From NCBI GenBank assembly GCA_025617745.1, contig CM046869.1:5170244-5234243 (forward strand): DNA of 64,000 bases. Reading direction: 5' to 3'. A program made the translations under genes and the position numbers. Below the pieces are notes generated by a model. That model searched no databases. It was not told the origin of the DNA and was given only the letters and a program-made list of their open reading frames with translations. This stretch comes from Heliocidaris erythrogramma (taxonomy: Eukaryota; Echinodermata; Echinoidea; Camarodonta; Echinometridae). Every line of letters starts with the position of its first letter. The first letter of the stretch is position 1. Below, in pieces: positions 47,776 to 58,616 of the stretch.

Positions 47776-47935
47776 CTTTCTGAGCTTTGCGAAGGAGGGA
47801 GGGGCTCCTTCTGATTTTGGGTGATGCTGAGGAAGGAAGACTGTAGCTCCCGCTCCATGGCTGATAAAGGTTCCATTGCTCCTTGTCCAATCTTACCGTA
47901 GGACCAGGAGCTCTGTGCTGTATCTCTACAGCAGA
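47776..47935 (-). CDS. candidate exon, intact member of a tandem exon triplet
   Basis: Minus strand. A good acceptor (TTTTTGTTACTTTCAG) precedes base 47935 and a good donor (CAGAAAG then GTATGTACT) follows base 47776. The exon is 160 nt. Two frames are open throughout. Frame 1 reads SAVEIQHRAPGPTVRLDKEQ and continues WNLYQPWSGSY; frame 2 reads CCRDTAQSSWSYGKIGQGAM. Frame 1 joins in phase to the longer form of the 51.1-kb exon, frame 2 to the shorter form. Two decayed copies of the exon with its acceptor lie upstream at 48301-48401 and 48084-48172. Frame 1 is interrupted by a stop in the third copy; frame 2 is open there. No family is recognised. Confidence 0.42.
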
Positions 47936-48029
47936 CTGAAAGTAACAAAAACAAAAACTGTTCATTTTGTAACGAATAAAGCAATATCACTAGACTTTCA
48001 AACTTTGAAGATGAGCAGGGGAAAAGAGA

Positions 48030-48060
<31 letters not shown>

Positions 48061-48083
48061 TAGGGGGAGGGGGGAATCCCCTA

Positions 48084-48172
48084 GTACCTGTTCCATGGCT
48101 GACAGAGGTTCCAATGCTACTTGGGTAGTTTTACCGTAGGACCAGGAACTTGTGCTGGATCTCTACTGCAGA
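48084..48172 (-). pseudogene. decayed second copy of the 47.8-kb exon
   Basis: The acceptor-side half of the exon is repeated (TTTCAG then TCTGCAGTAGAGATCCAGCA). A one-base loss near 48148 and stops in each frame break it. It now ends at a donor-like ACAG-GTACTA before a GA microsatellite. Its acceptor stands 237 bp from that of the intact copy. Confidence 0.6.
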
Positions 48173-48300
48173 CTGAAATTAAAGGAACTATTTTTTTTTT
48201 AATCTTTGTGTTAATCAAATATCTCCTCAGCATTTGTAAAAGGGCACAAGGGTGGGGGATTAGTAGAGAGAGAGAGAGAGAGAGAGAGATTGGGGGGGGG

Positions 48301-48401
48301 GGAGCTTCGTAGCTCCAGCTCCATGGCTGGTAGAAGTTCCATTGCTCCTTGTCTAGTCTTACAGTAGGAGCACGAACTCTGTGCTAGATCTCTGTGGCAG
48401 A
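48301..48401 (-). pseudogene. third copy of the 47.8-kb exon
   Basis: Acceptor TTCAG then TCTGCCACAGAGATCTAGCA, homologous for about 100 bases and then lost in a poly-G/GA run. Its acceptor stands 229 bp from that of the second copy. In frame 1 one CAG codon is TAG. In frame 2 it is open (RDLAQSSCSYCKTRQGAMEL). It could be an alternative exon or a pseudo-exon. Confidence 0.55.
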
Positions 48402-48555
48402 CTGAATATAAAACAATATCCATTGTTTTGACCTGTGCATGCATAGTGGCCTACCTCCCACACAAAAATTTCTCATAATTGATACCTTTCCAGCTAGAGT
48501 TACAATCCAACAAGCAAACTTTTATCTCCTGTCTTGGAGCCACTTTCATTAGCTA

Positions 48556-48957
48556 CGTTCATACAGGACTTGTGGTTTCAAAACTTTAAGTTAGCGAAAC
48601 TTTAAGTTAACAAAACCACGACTCCCTATAAACCGCAATGAGGGTTCACACGAGCCCTACCTATACAACAAGCTGAGACTACAAGCAGAGTAATCGGTGT
48701 GGTTAACCTCAGAAGTAGAGACTCCCGATTGTGTGTACAGTATACATACAGATCCTGTGTTCATATCCCTCAAAGTGTATGACCCAGAAGTTTATCATGA
48801 ACAGCGAGGTCAATGCTAACTACGAGTTTGCGAAACTTAAAGTTTATTACGTTCACATGGGCCGTGACTTCGAAGGAGGACATCCCCCCCCCCTCCCTTG
48901 TGGTTCTAGAACCCACGAGAAAACTTAAAGTTTTGAAACCACGAGCCTGTTCATACG
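48556..48957. mobile_element. MITE with GTTCATACAGG / GTATGAACAGG ends
   Basis: Both arms contain GTGGTTTCAAAACTTTAAGT in inverted orientation. The arm motif AAACTTTAAGTT recurs internally. It is about 400 bp, no transposase. Target duplication not clear. Confidence 0.65.
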
Positions 48958-49654
48958 GCATTGATGGCAAAGACATAGAGAGGAATAAAGACAAAGGATT
49001 TCTGTTACAAATATATCTGGATATGAATTTCACTAGATATTAATCAAACTAAGTAGCGATGGAAATTCTGAACATTTTCTAAAGTAAATGCCATAAAGTG
49101 ACATAGGCTTATTCTGACAAACATACGAGTAAACATCATTATGATAATCACAATTACTAGCCATTCAATTCATAAACTCTGAGTCTCTATTTGTATAAAT
49201 ACCAAAGATAATCAGGACAACCCCTTTAAAGCAGGTGTATTAAGAAGGATCGTGGAGTTCTACTTTCCTGAAATCTGGGACAGTCACAATACATCAATTT
49301 CCGCCTCCTTTCGATGAGGAATGTAACTGAATTCCAACATTCGTTGGAAGCATTCGTGTCTTAAAATGGGGGTCAACACAAAGAGTACACGTTCGTTAGG
49401 ATTGAATATCATCCCTGTCCGTCTCTGGATTCCAATGACTTTATTAGAATGAGGAAATAAACCAGAATCTTGTTTCTATGGTATGAGAGAAAGTACTTTA
49501 TAAGAAGATTGATGTTAAGACAGAGATATTCTAGAAATGGTAGAAATTTTAGAAGGAATGGGTAGAGAGACAGAATTTTCATCCCTGTCTATATACCTGC
49601 GACTTTCAATTACATTGAGTGAGTAAAGCAGTCTTGTTAATAGGAATAAGAGAC

Positions 49655-50395
49655 AGTACTTGAAAGAGAAGAGGGAGGAGAGGGAGGGAGGGGGAGGAGG
49701 AGGAGTGATTTGATTTGATTTGATTTTATTCGTCAGGTATATTGCAATACAAACATAACCAGGTACCATGACAGGATAGCCCATGAAAGCCGAAATGGCT
49801 TATTTCCAATGGGGTCTTTAGAGAGGAGAGGAGGAGGAGAATGATGAGGAGAGGGAGGAGAAGGAAGAGGGAGGATGAGGAGTAGGAGGAGAAGAAGGAG
49901 GAGAATGATAAGCAGAGGGAGGAGGAGAAGGAGGAGGAAATGACGAGAGGGAGGACGAGACGGAGAGGGAGGAGAAGGAGGAGATTAATAAGGAAAAGGA
50001 GAGGGAGAAGGAAGAGGAAGGAAGAGAAGGAGTAGGAGGAGGAGAATGAGAAGGAGAATGATAAGGAAAGGGAGGAGAATGAAAAGGAGAGGATGAGGAG
50101 AAGGAGAAGAATGATAAGGAGAGGTAGGAGATTAATAAGGAGAAGGAGAGGGAGAGGGAAGAGGAAGGAAGAGAAGGAGGAGGAGGAGAATGATGAGAGG
50201 GAGATGATTAGGAGAGGGAGGAGGAGGAGGAGAAAATGATAAGAAGAGGGAGGATAAGAAGAGGGAGGATAAGAAGAGGGAGGAGAAGGAGTGAGGAGGA
50301 GAATGATAAGGAGAGGGCAGAGGAGGAGTAGAAGGAGGAGGAGGAGGAGGAGAAGAAGAAGAAGAAGAAGAAGAAGAAGAAGAAGACAGATGAGA
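49655..50395. repeat. 0.7-kb polypurine (GGA/GAG) tract
   Basis: Nearly all A and G on the plus strand, built of GGA, GAGA and GAA units with few pyrimidines. A LINE 3' fragment (49706-49814) interrupts it near the left end. It ends in (GAA)n at about 50352-50386. Frames over it (SSSPPPPPPS) are translated repeat. Confidence 0.85.
49706..49814 (-). mobile_element. LINE 3' end inserted in the polypurine tract
   Basis: Read on the minus strand, the sequence has 'ggaaataagccatttcggct', then 'gacgaataaaatcaaatc' and a (AAATC)n tail at 49706-49728. AATAAA followed by a pentamer tail is the 3' terminus of a non-LTR element. No coding part. Confidence 0.65.
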
Positions 50396-50528
50396 AAATA
50401 AAGATATCCTAAAAGTTGTAAAGATTACACCATGAAGGAGTAGATACAAGAAGAAGAAGAAGAAGACAGATGAGAAAATAAAGATATCCTAAAAGTTGTA
50501 AAGATTACACCATGAAGGAGTAGATACA
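50371..50528. repeat. exact 80-bp tandem duplication
   Basis: The unit beginning 'aagaagaagaagaagacaga' and containing 'gatatcctaaaagttgtaaa' occurs twice head to tail (50371-50450 and 50451-50528) with no visible difference. This points to a very recent event or an assembly artefact. Confidence 0.85.
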
Positions 50529-50631
50529 ATCAAAAAGGAATGGATACAAAGATCTAAGGACAAGAATGTCTGCTGGAGCCACCAGAATGACAGTGACTCA
50601 TACTGTCATGTGGCTAGCAGAAGGCCATTAG

Positions 50632-50828
50632 CAGTGGCGTATCCGGGGGGGGGGGGGGGGCGCAACAGGCGCGCGCCCCCCCTATTGGCCGTCGTAAAAA
50701 AAAAACTATAGCACTATATAGCACTATTTTGCATCTCAGCCCTTCTTCAGAAGCAAAAATTTCTCCATGACGGCGATCAATAATTCCTGGCGCCCCCCCT
50801 ATTGAGAAATCCTGGATATACGCCGCTG
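50632..50828. mobile_element. hAT-like MITE with CAGYGGCGTAT ends
   Basis: Left CAGTGGCGTATCCGGGGG and inverse right CAGCGGCGTATATCCAGG. A direct repeat CATTAG lies on both sides (50626-50631 and 50829-50834). The CAG-start is hAT-like, but the duplication is 6 bp rather than 8. It is 197 bp and includes a 16-base G run. Confidence 0.65.
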
Positions 50829-51085
50829 CATTAGCACGCTCCCATGCCATAAAGTAAATTTCTGGTAATGCACTTCTAAGACTCTGAATTTCATTGCTCT
50901 ATACATGAACATGTATGTTATACCACCTTTTTTTTTTTTACCATGACAGAGATTTCTTTCTTTACCGACTAATAAAAAGTGAAAAAGGATGGTAAATACC
51001 TAAATTTACTAGCTTCGTATCAACTATCTTTGATAATGAGAAGTGTGAATACATAGAATTTAATTAAATAACAGAGATGACAAAC

Positions 51086-51210
51086 CTGTTTATTTTCACA
51101 ATGATAGAGTCTCTTCTGTTTGTATTGTAAAACTATATACTGGATATTCCATCTAATAAGATGTATAGCATCAAAACATCCTGGCTTTGTAAACTCCAGT
51201 CCATGCTCCT
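51086..51210 (-). CDS. candidate exon of the 47.8-58.7 kb locus (copy c1)
   Basis: Minus strand, acceptor ATTTCACTACAG before base 51210. There are two ways to end it. The longer form uses AACAG-GTTTGT (end 51086, 125 nt) and reads EHGLEFTKPGCFDAIHLIRW, and exits in phase with frame 1 of the 47.8-kb exon. The shorter form uses ATCCA-GTATAT (end 51141, 70 nt), reads RSMDWSLQSQDVLMLYILLD, and exits in phase with frame 2 of that exon. Both forms also join in phase to one of the two open frames of the 56.9-kb exon. A diverged copy (c2) lies 532 bp upstream. In the shorter-form frame the two copies both read SQDVLMLYIL, which slightly favours it. Family unknown. Confidence 0.38.
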
Positions 51211-51328
51211 CTGTAGTGAAATGAAAAAGAAGAAAAAGAGAATTATATTAAAGTTGAAAATGTTATCTAACTTTTTGAGATTAAGAGGAAAGAAGTTAAA
51301 TTGTGCATTCCTATAGATCTATCTTTAA

Positions 51329-51638
51329 AGTGTACCAATCACTAACAAATATTTTGCTGTGTATGTTAGGGGTTCCATGTCGTTATACTATATTCAAAAT
51401 ATGAGCTTCAGATATTAATTCTATAAAGAGATATTGCAATATTAATAATTTCTTTAAGCGTAAAAGTAACTTGTGAGTAGACTACTCATGCACCCGTTCA
51501 CGCACACAAGATTGCTTTATCTTATTTCCTTCATACTCCTCAACTGTTGACCCATAGAATGCAAGATAAAGTTCTTTGAGGTTGATTTTATACTTTCTAG
51601 CTGTACACAATTTATTTATTTCAGGTGATTGGTACATT
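51329..51638. mobile_element. TTAA-flanked MITE, family 2, copy 2
   Basis: Left AGTGTACCAATCACTAAC and inverse right AATGTACCAATCACCTGAA, TTAA at 51325-51328 and 51639-51642. Sister of 11587-11950. It landed between the two copies of the duplicated exon, and the long minus-strand frame at 51482-51703 runs from exon copy c2 into it. Confidence 0.75.
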
Positions 51639-51681
51639 TTAAGTGCTTGAAGAGCACATTTGATATGTAAATTTTTCTGGC

Positions 51682-51742
51682 AAAATAAGATGTAAAGCAT
51701 CAAAACATCCTGGCTTGGTAAAACACCAGTCCATGCTCCCTC
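51682..51742 (-). pseudogene. second copy (c2) of the 51.1-kb exon
   Basis: Acceptor CATTCCACAG and then EGAWTGVLPSQDVLMLYILF in the phase-0 frame. About 60 bases of exon and 60 bases of intron upstream are homologous to c1. Relative to c1 it has two extra bases at the acceptor and one extra T later, a net three, so the SQDVLMLYIL frame is kept. No good donor follows before the MITE at 51638. It is either a dead copy or an alternative terminal exon that ends inside the MITE at 51482. Confidence 0.45.
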
Positions 51743-51849
51743 CTGTGGAATGAAAAAAAGTTGGATAGATAGAGTTATTAAATAAGATTAAAGTTGTTAT
51801 TCAACATAAGAGAGAAACGAAAGTACTTGTAAAAGTGAGCATCCAAATA

Positions 51850-51887
51850 GATCTCTCTCTCTGTCTGTCTGTTTCTGTCTGTCTGTC

Positions 51888-51934
<47 letters not shown>

Positions 51935-51995
51935 TGGTCTTTCCATCTCTCGGTCTGTCTCTGTCTCTCTCTGTCTCTCTATCTATCTCTCTCAA
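51850..51995. repeat. TCTG/TC microsatellite
   Basis: Imperfect (TCTG)n and (TC)n. Frames on both strands are translated repeat. Confidence 0.9.
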
Positions 51996-51999
51996 CAAT

Positions 52000-53700
52000 A
52001 CCTATGACTCACTTCTGAACTCCTACACAAATAACAAAGACGGAATTTCTCAACTACCTTTCAATTTTGGTGTGTTTGATCCCAAGGTAATAATATTCTA
52101 AAAAAGTCAAATACTCCTTATTCAATTCAGTACAAAATCCCTTCAGTAATTAATAGAGGGTACTTTTCATGCTTATAAAATGTGGTGGCACTCCAACAAG
52201 TACAAAAAAGACAGGTGAAAAGTCTAGTTTCTGAAAAACACAATATCAAATTTTAGACCAGATGACAGAGTTTGCAAATGTTTTAATGAAAGTAACTAAT
52301 AAATTATTAACAAAATACAGTCTCCTTACTCCCTTGGATAGGCTTAATGCTGTACATGTAGTTCCATTATATTTCACTTTAAGAAATGCTTTAATTTAAT
52401 ATTAACACTCGGATAAAATGATTTGTAGTCCAAACTGTCTAGTCTACCAGATCCCACCTAATTTAGTTCACAATTTGGCAGTCAGACTTAACCTTGTGCT
52501 ATCAGAGGGGATCTTTTCATAAAATGAAGTAAATCAAGCATTTTGAATCTTAAGTTTTCTCAAAAACTTAAATTGCCTCTTTCACAATCACAAACAACTA
52601 ATGTTATTTCACAAATCATCAGGTGGTTGCATTTCAGTCTGCCAGCTTCACTTTGGTTCTAGTCATGTTCCGTCAAAGAAAATATTGTGACTTTTGTCTG
52701 AGTCATGACAGATCTATGAAAAGAAGATCCTGGGAACGTGACAAAACCAAGAAAACAAGCTGAAGTATGGATGGCTTGTGGATCTAGATTCCACTATGTA
52801 AGCACTGCGTTCACACGATATGCAATCTGCTTCAAAGTCATCTGCTGGTATGATCTATAAATAGCGGCATTTGATAGGAATAATGTATGTATGTGGATAA
52901 ATCTAGTTCATGCAAAGAATGAGCTCATGTATACTTAAACTTTATGTTATGATTATGTAGTTTTTTGAACAAAGTATGATTCATAGTAAAATACTTGTCT
53001 ATTTTTTAAAGGAAATTTTGATAATGATTTACATCATAACCAATTATTTTAGGGTAAAGATGTACCAAGGAGTAGTGCTGTGATAACACTTTGGATGTAC
53101 TATATATCCCTACAATAAGGAAATAGTTACAAATGCAAAATTAAAACATATTCAGATATGGTAACCTTAAATATCTCAAACTCGGCATTAAGAAGGCCAC
53201 ACCTTGTCACAGAAAGAAAAAGTGACAGAAACCACAATTGTATATGAACAGCTTTACAAAGATATAAATTACCCCAAAGTCTCAAAGAAAACATTTTGTT
53301 CACATTCAACAGATACCACAGTAAATTAAAAATGAATTTCCACAAAATAGGAAATGTGAACATAAGAGAACCTACTCCAGAGTATGTACATCATTGTTAT
53401 ATCTATATTTTTCTACTCAAATATAACTTAAGTTCAAAAAGATTAAGCAGAATGAGAACACATGCTTCAAAACATTTAAGTTGTATTTGCATGGTTCTTA
53501 CTGTTCATGTTTATTTTCACTTCATTCCACAGTGAGAGAACTATATCTGCGTGGGAGGCTACAGAACCAGTAGGATACTGCCGTATTACAACCAGCAGAC
53601 AACTGCTTCTCACAAATATTGAACCTCTTTTATGAAAAAGCACATATTCTGTTTGGTACAACAAAAAGCAACATGTGGACCTAGTCTATGCTGATAGTAG
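52000..53700. other. AT-rich noncoding stretch, presumably intron
   Basis: Lies between candidate exons of the minus-strand locus. No element ends recognised. The plus frame at 53296-53535 has no motif. Confidence 0.35.
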
Positions 53701-53704
53701 TTAA

Positions 53705-54016
53705 AGGGAATTTCCACCCTGGTAATAACTTGATTTGAACAAAAGAAAAAAAATGAAAGAAACAGATTAGTGAAAGTTTGAACAAAATCAGACAAGAAAT
53801 ATCAAAGTTATGAATTTTTAAAGTTCTAATCAATCAAACACAAATTGGCAACTCTGTGACATATCTTCCGAGTTGCCAATTTGTGTTTGATGGATTACAA
53901 CTTCAAAAATTGCAACTGTCTTATTTCTTACTGTATTTTGCTCAAACCTTCACTGATCTGTTCTTAATTTTTCTGCTTCTTTTCAAATCAACTTGTAACC
54001 AGGGTGGAATTTCCCT
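53705..54016. mobile_element. TTAA-flanked MITE, short relative of family 1
   Basis: AGGGAATTTCCACCCTGGTA ... CAGGGTGGAATTTCCCT, flanked by TTAA (53701-53704 and 54017-54020). It is nearly a complete palindrome, with arms of about 150 bp meeting near 53860-53880 (TTGGCAACTC ... GAGTTGCCAA). It is 312 bp. Confidence 0.85.
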
Positions 54017-54019
54017 TTA

Positions 54020-55215
54020 AGGATAAATACCATTGATAAACTTGGGACATGCAAATGTTGCAATACTTTGAGCAGTAAAACAAGTTTACATAAAATCTTT
54101 TTTTAGGGGACAGGTGCATGTCATAATCACATTCAAGACAAACATGCTATAAAACGCTTGGAAATTTTTTTGAGAGAGAAATATTAAATTATGCATTTGT
54201 TTTCCTTGACTGTCAAATGTCAATCACAAGACAAACAGCTTGTCCTGAAATTCATGTCAGCTAGGCTAGAGGCAGGATGTGAATGTTTACTCACAGAAAT
54301 GCTGCAATCAAACACTTGATGTGATTTTATCTATAATCAAACAATCCAGCTTTCTTGTCAATATTTATTCTACAGCTGAATTTCAATTTCTCAAAGGATT
54401 ACTGTAATGTAAGGTACTACTATATGGACAAGTCTGCAGAGAGTGTACACTTTCCATCATTCTGGGGCACATGTAAGGCAAAATAAAAATTGTTCCTAGT
54501 TTCTCCGCCCCGCCTGCATCCTCTTTGTACCTGCCTCATTTTTATTGGTTATTTGATATTTTTCAAACCACCAACATACTGCTGCGCACCCCTAAAATTA
54601 TAACTTGATGCCTTAAGGGGGTTTACAGGGACTCCAGAAGAATATAAATATAATAGGAAGCCATGCCCACTAGCATTTGTATGTGCGGCGGCCATCTTGG
54701 AAAAATATCAAATATCAAATAACATGGTACCCCCTCCCCCTCATTTTCGAAAAATCCGGACGAGAATCTAGGAATCAATTTTACTTGGCCTAATGCATAT
54801 ATGTAACAAGTGTTTCAAAAGAAGATTTCCTAACATGATAAAACTGATTATATCCCTCATTGAAAATTTCTTGCTCTTGGATTGGTCGAGAGCACTTCAT
54901 ATGATTAATCATAATTCTACCAGAAGAAGAAATAAAACTCACTATTTCAAATCTTTTTTTATGTTGAAGTCCTTTGAATAAAATTTGTAAATAGCTTTAT
55001 CATGGCAGGTACTATCATTTTTCCAAATAAAAAAAATCATATATCTCCAATTAGGGAAGATAATATGAAAATTAATTTTATCACAAGTATATGTATCTAG
55101 CAGCATTTCCATGGAAGTTAGTATGTATGACATTTCTAGGAAAAATAAAAGCCCTGTATTCTAGTGCATTAGAACAAAATATGTCATTATACATATAACA
55201 ATCAATATTAAGTTA
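54020..55215. other. noncoding stretch, presumably intron
   Basis: AT-rich. No exon with phase-compatible splice sites found. Confidence 0.35.
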
Positions 55216-55220
55216 CTTAA

Positions 55221-55790
55221 GGGGGTATCTCATTGACCTGGAGACTAGGTGGCGACCTGATGGCGAATCGAGTCTCTGCTGGATGTGGAGACATCTCCGT
55301 GACGCCTTCGCAACGTCTCCTGGAGACTAGCCGGGTCTCCGGGGAGTTGTGGAAAGTTCAATATGTTCATTTTTTTTTGGAGACTTTTTCCAGTCTCCAG
55401 CAGGTCTTGGAGACATATCCGCGACGTCTCCATCAGTTGCGGCGATGTCGCGGAGACCAAGATTGTCCGTGACTTGGGAGACGTCTCTGCAACGTCTCTG
55501 TCATGTCTCCGTGACGTCTCCGAGACCTGCTGGAGACCAAGGAGACCAAGGAGACTTAGGAGACGTTGTGGCGACGTTGCGGTGACGATGCGGCTACGTC
55601 GCGGAGACGTCTCCGAGACCTGCTGGAGACTGGAAAAAGTCTCAAAAAAATTTAAACATGTTTGAATTTCCTGCAACTCCCCGGAGACCCAGCTAGTCCC
55701 CAGGAGATGTCACGGAGACGTCTCCACAAGTCTCCGCAACCAGCAGAGACTCGAGTCGCCACCTAGTCTCCAGGCCAATGAGATACCCCC
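55221..55790. mobile_element. foldback TTAA element built of GAGAC/GTCTC motifs
   Basis: TTAA flanks (55217-55220 and 55791-55794). The ends GGGGGTATCTCATTGACC and its inverse start two arms of roughly 215 bp that can be aligned to each other for their full length (for example 'gactttttccagtctccagc' on both). Within the arms and the centre, GGAGACGTCTCC-type words recur more than a dozen times. The GC content and CpG density are far above the flanks. It is 570 bp. Translations on both strands give long open frames only because the repeat lacks stops. After it, 55795-55856 holds a further worn end (CCAATGAGATAGGCCCTTTA), probably of a sister element. Confidence 0.8.
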
Positions 55791-55859
55791 TTAAGTTTTT
55801 TGGGTTTTTTGTCTCCCATGTCACCGCGACGTCTCCGCCAATGAGATAGGCCCTTTAGG

Positions 55860-56700
55860 GAGTAGGATAAAATTTGATATTGGATAACCAGGGAACTGTA
55901 TCACAGGCTTTATCAGCTGTTCATTAGGAAAGCTCTCATTTAAGATTAAAAAGAAAACATTCATACATGTACAAGAAGCAATATATCAAAGCATATATTA
56001 CCAACAATATAGCCCACTTGGCTGCACATTGCTCTCTTTATGCTGTTAGTTTAGCACACAACAAATATAAAAAACATGTTTTTAAACAGCTTAACCACTA
56101 TGGTATTTCTCACAATATGCACCATGCACAGATACGTTCTGTAACACTTGGCTTGGTATTATAATGAAACTAATTAATGTACCCTGTATATATTGTACCT
56201 GTAATTGCTTTATGATTACTTTTATGAGATGTTTAATACCAGAGGTTGTATGGAGTACTACTAGTCAGTCATCATATTAAATTTGGGGTTGAATGCACAA
56301 TCAATAATATAGGGTAATGAAATACACGAAAAAATAAATAGTAATGTAAAAATTTACTCTAAGAGTTAGTCAGGTCAACAAAGTAATTAACAAATGCTTC
56401 ACAGAATAATTATAAACCATCGAAATTGAGGAAAGTTAAATTCTTTTTGAAAGGGTGCTGTCATGAAACACAAACCTTGTTTTATTATGCAATGACAGTT
56501 GGAATTACATTACAGCATTAATGTGGGTAGGACTACATACATGTACATCCATTATGTTTATGACATGCCTCTGCTGAGTTTTATTTTGTTTTCTTTTGTT
56601 TTGATGATAATCCTATTATGTCATGATTTTATATCAATAAATTTGAATTTGAATTTGTATGATGCAAGTTCTTCCATGTAACCGAACATCAGGGGGAGAC
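55860..56700. other. noncoding stretch with a LINE-like 3' tail
   Basis: At 56600-56658 'atatcaataaatttgaattt' ends in a (TTTGAA)n run, as in a non-LTR 3' end on the plus strand. Nothing else recognised. Confidence 0.35.
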
Positions 56701-56712
56701 AGGCTCGTAACT

Positions 56713-56713
<1 letters not shown>

Positions 56714-56747
<34 letters not shown>
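56714..56747. repeat. 34-base poly-C run
   Basis: Uninterrupted C. On the minus strand this is a poly-G run in the presumed intron just downstream of the exon 56812-56957. Confidence 0.95.
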
Positions 56748-56811
56748 AGCAGTAGAGACCAGAGGTCTGCTTGTCATTTTAAAAAAAATTGTACCTAAAA
56801 TGCAACTAAAC

Positions 56812-56957
56812 CTTGCTGTGACACTGTGGTGTAATAATATACATTTTCTGGAGCTTTGGTTTCAAACCAAGCAGAACCATTCCAAAACTTGATAGTGTTG
56901 ACACCATCTTTGCTGGGTGGTTGAGGTGTGGACTGGATGCAGAGGAGGCTGTAGGCT
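56812..56957 (-). CDS. candidate exon of the 47.8-58.7 kb locus
   Basis: Minus strand. The acceptor is strong (CTTGAGCCTTTTTCTCAG before base 56957) and the donor is AGCAAG-GTTTAG (end 56812). The exon is 146 nt. Frame A reads AYSLLCIQSTPQPPSKDG and then KFWNGSAWFETKAPENV; it leaves one base and joins in phase to the longer 51.1-kb exon. Frame B reads EPTASSASSPHLNHPAK and then LKPKLQKMYIITPQ; it joins in phase to the ATG exon at 58617 upstream and to the shorter 51.1-kb exon downstream. Both frames are fully open, so the true one cannot be settled from this window. Neither translation belongs to a family I recognise. Confidence 0.42.
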
Positions 56958-56999
56958 CTGAGAAAAAGGCTCAAGGTCAAGGGTCAAATGGTTGACTTG

Positions 57000-58600
57000 T
57001 GTCACATGACAAGCAGACAAATAACATCCACACCAAACAGAGCAGTAATGACAGACAGAAAGATAGGATGGCCATGTGTTTTGTGTTCGTTGGCTGAACA
57101 CAAAATATTTGGCTTTCGTACAAAGTGCCTAAAAAACATTTCTAAATTTCAGTTACAAGGTCTAATGTAAACCTACATGAATATTACCTTATATTTAAAA
57201 AATATCTTCTAATTGCATAAAGAATAAAAGAAAAAAATAACTACTAAAAATTGAAGACTATAGCCCACCACAAACACATGTAACAATTTCAATCTCCATG
57301 TTGACTGGGAAAGGGACAGGCATAATGCACCTGCCAAAGTTTCACATTTTAATCCCTTCCCATTTTCCCTACCTTTTCCCCATATTTCCCCCCATTTTTA
57401 TAATGCAGGAGGGGAAACAAAAACAAAATTTGCAAAAGCGGTGAACAATTTAGCTCTGGAAAGTTCAAAAAGAGCATATGGGAAGTGAAAAAGAGCTCTG
57501 GCAAAAAAAACCCAGAGTCACAAGAGAAAATCACACTTTTACAATACCAAAGCCAAAAGGAGCTTCTGTGAACCAATGATTATTTTTTACTCTGGGGAGG
57601 GGCACAAGCCCCATCCTCTACCATTATACCCCTAATCCTGCCTATACCACAGGAATAATCCCGTGACAAATGCAAAATGGAGAAAAGAAATCTTCCATAA
57701 CTAGGTTTATTTATGTTTTTCAAATAATTCCAGGTTGCTCCATGGTGCATGATCTGTGTTCATTTATTCAGGTCTTGGATTACTGCAAATGAACTTGAAC
57801 CAAACATGAGGAGATTTATAGGGGATGGGTTCTCACTAGCCAGGACAAACTCAAGATTCATCTTACAGTAATCAGAGTTTCTCAAGATATTAGTTCACCG
57901 AGTAATACCTGCTTCACTTCATAAATTAAGTTACATGTACAGGCAAATGTGAGACAAATTTACAAGCACATGTAAATGTCAGACAAATTTACAAGCACAG
58001 TGCATCTTCACATACATGTATATTACATGTAGTCCAGATCCGCGAATCGAGGCTAGACCTACTTTGTTTAGAAAAACTAGCTAATTTCAAAAGCACATCA
58101 GTGGAATATCCTGCCAATTGCATCTTTGCTGCAAAATTCAACTTAAAAGGCTATTTCATGATAGCTAGTTTCCGTGGATCAGAATCACATGTAGTGTGCT
58201 ATTTTTACTTTTTGGGCTAGTGTAAACTTGCCAAGTTTGTCAATTTTCAACCTTATTAACAAGGATAATCTCAAGGTTGAAAATAAAGCTCTACAATTCT
58301 CCCTGAAAGTTTACAGCAATTACTCCACCTAAATTCCAGATTGAGGGAATTGACACCAATGGAATGTCCGAAGGATGAAGTGGAGGACTCGTGTACATGT
58401 GCTTTGCAAGTTTTGATGGATGAAAAATAACTTTTTACCCTTAAATCAATTTATATTCCTTACATTTACATCCAAGAACTTGGTTAAATGATTGCTTTCA
58501 GATGAAATTCAACCAAATTCAAATTCCATCCATGAACCTTGCATACACAATGAGTAAAAAGTGGCATTTTATTTTTAAATAATGGCTTTCATTTTAACCT
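57000..58600. other. noncoding stretch, presumably intron
   Basis: AT-rich. A purine/pyrimidine asymmetry at 57340-57420. No element ends recognised. Confidence 0.35.
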
Positions 58601-58616
58601 AGGCACACAGGCTTAC

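Noticed and set aside
50132-50449. 105-codon Ser/Pro-rich minus-strand frame
   Set aside because: It is the translation of the polypurine tract.
23060-51703. Shared peptide YKINLK.LYLAFYG in frames at 23.1 kb and 51.5 kb
   Set aside because: The DNA match is a shared MITE (family 2), not a protein domain. The copy at 11587 does not keep the peptide.
55245-55676. Open frames up to 143 codons on both strands
   Set aside because: They lie in the foldback element, mirror each other across the arms, and reflect lack of stops in a GAGAC/GTCTC repeat.
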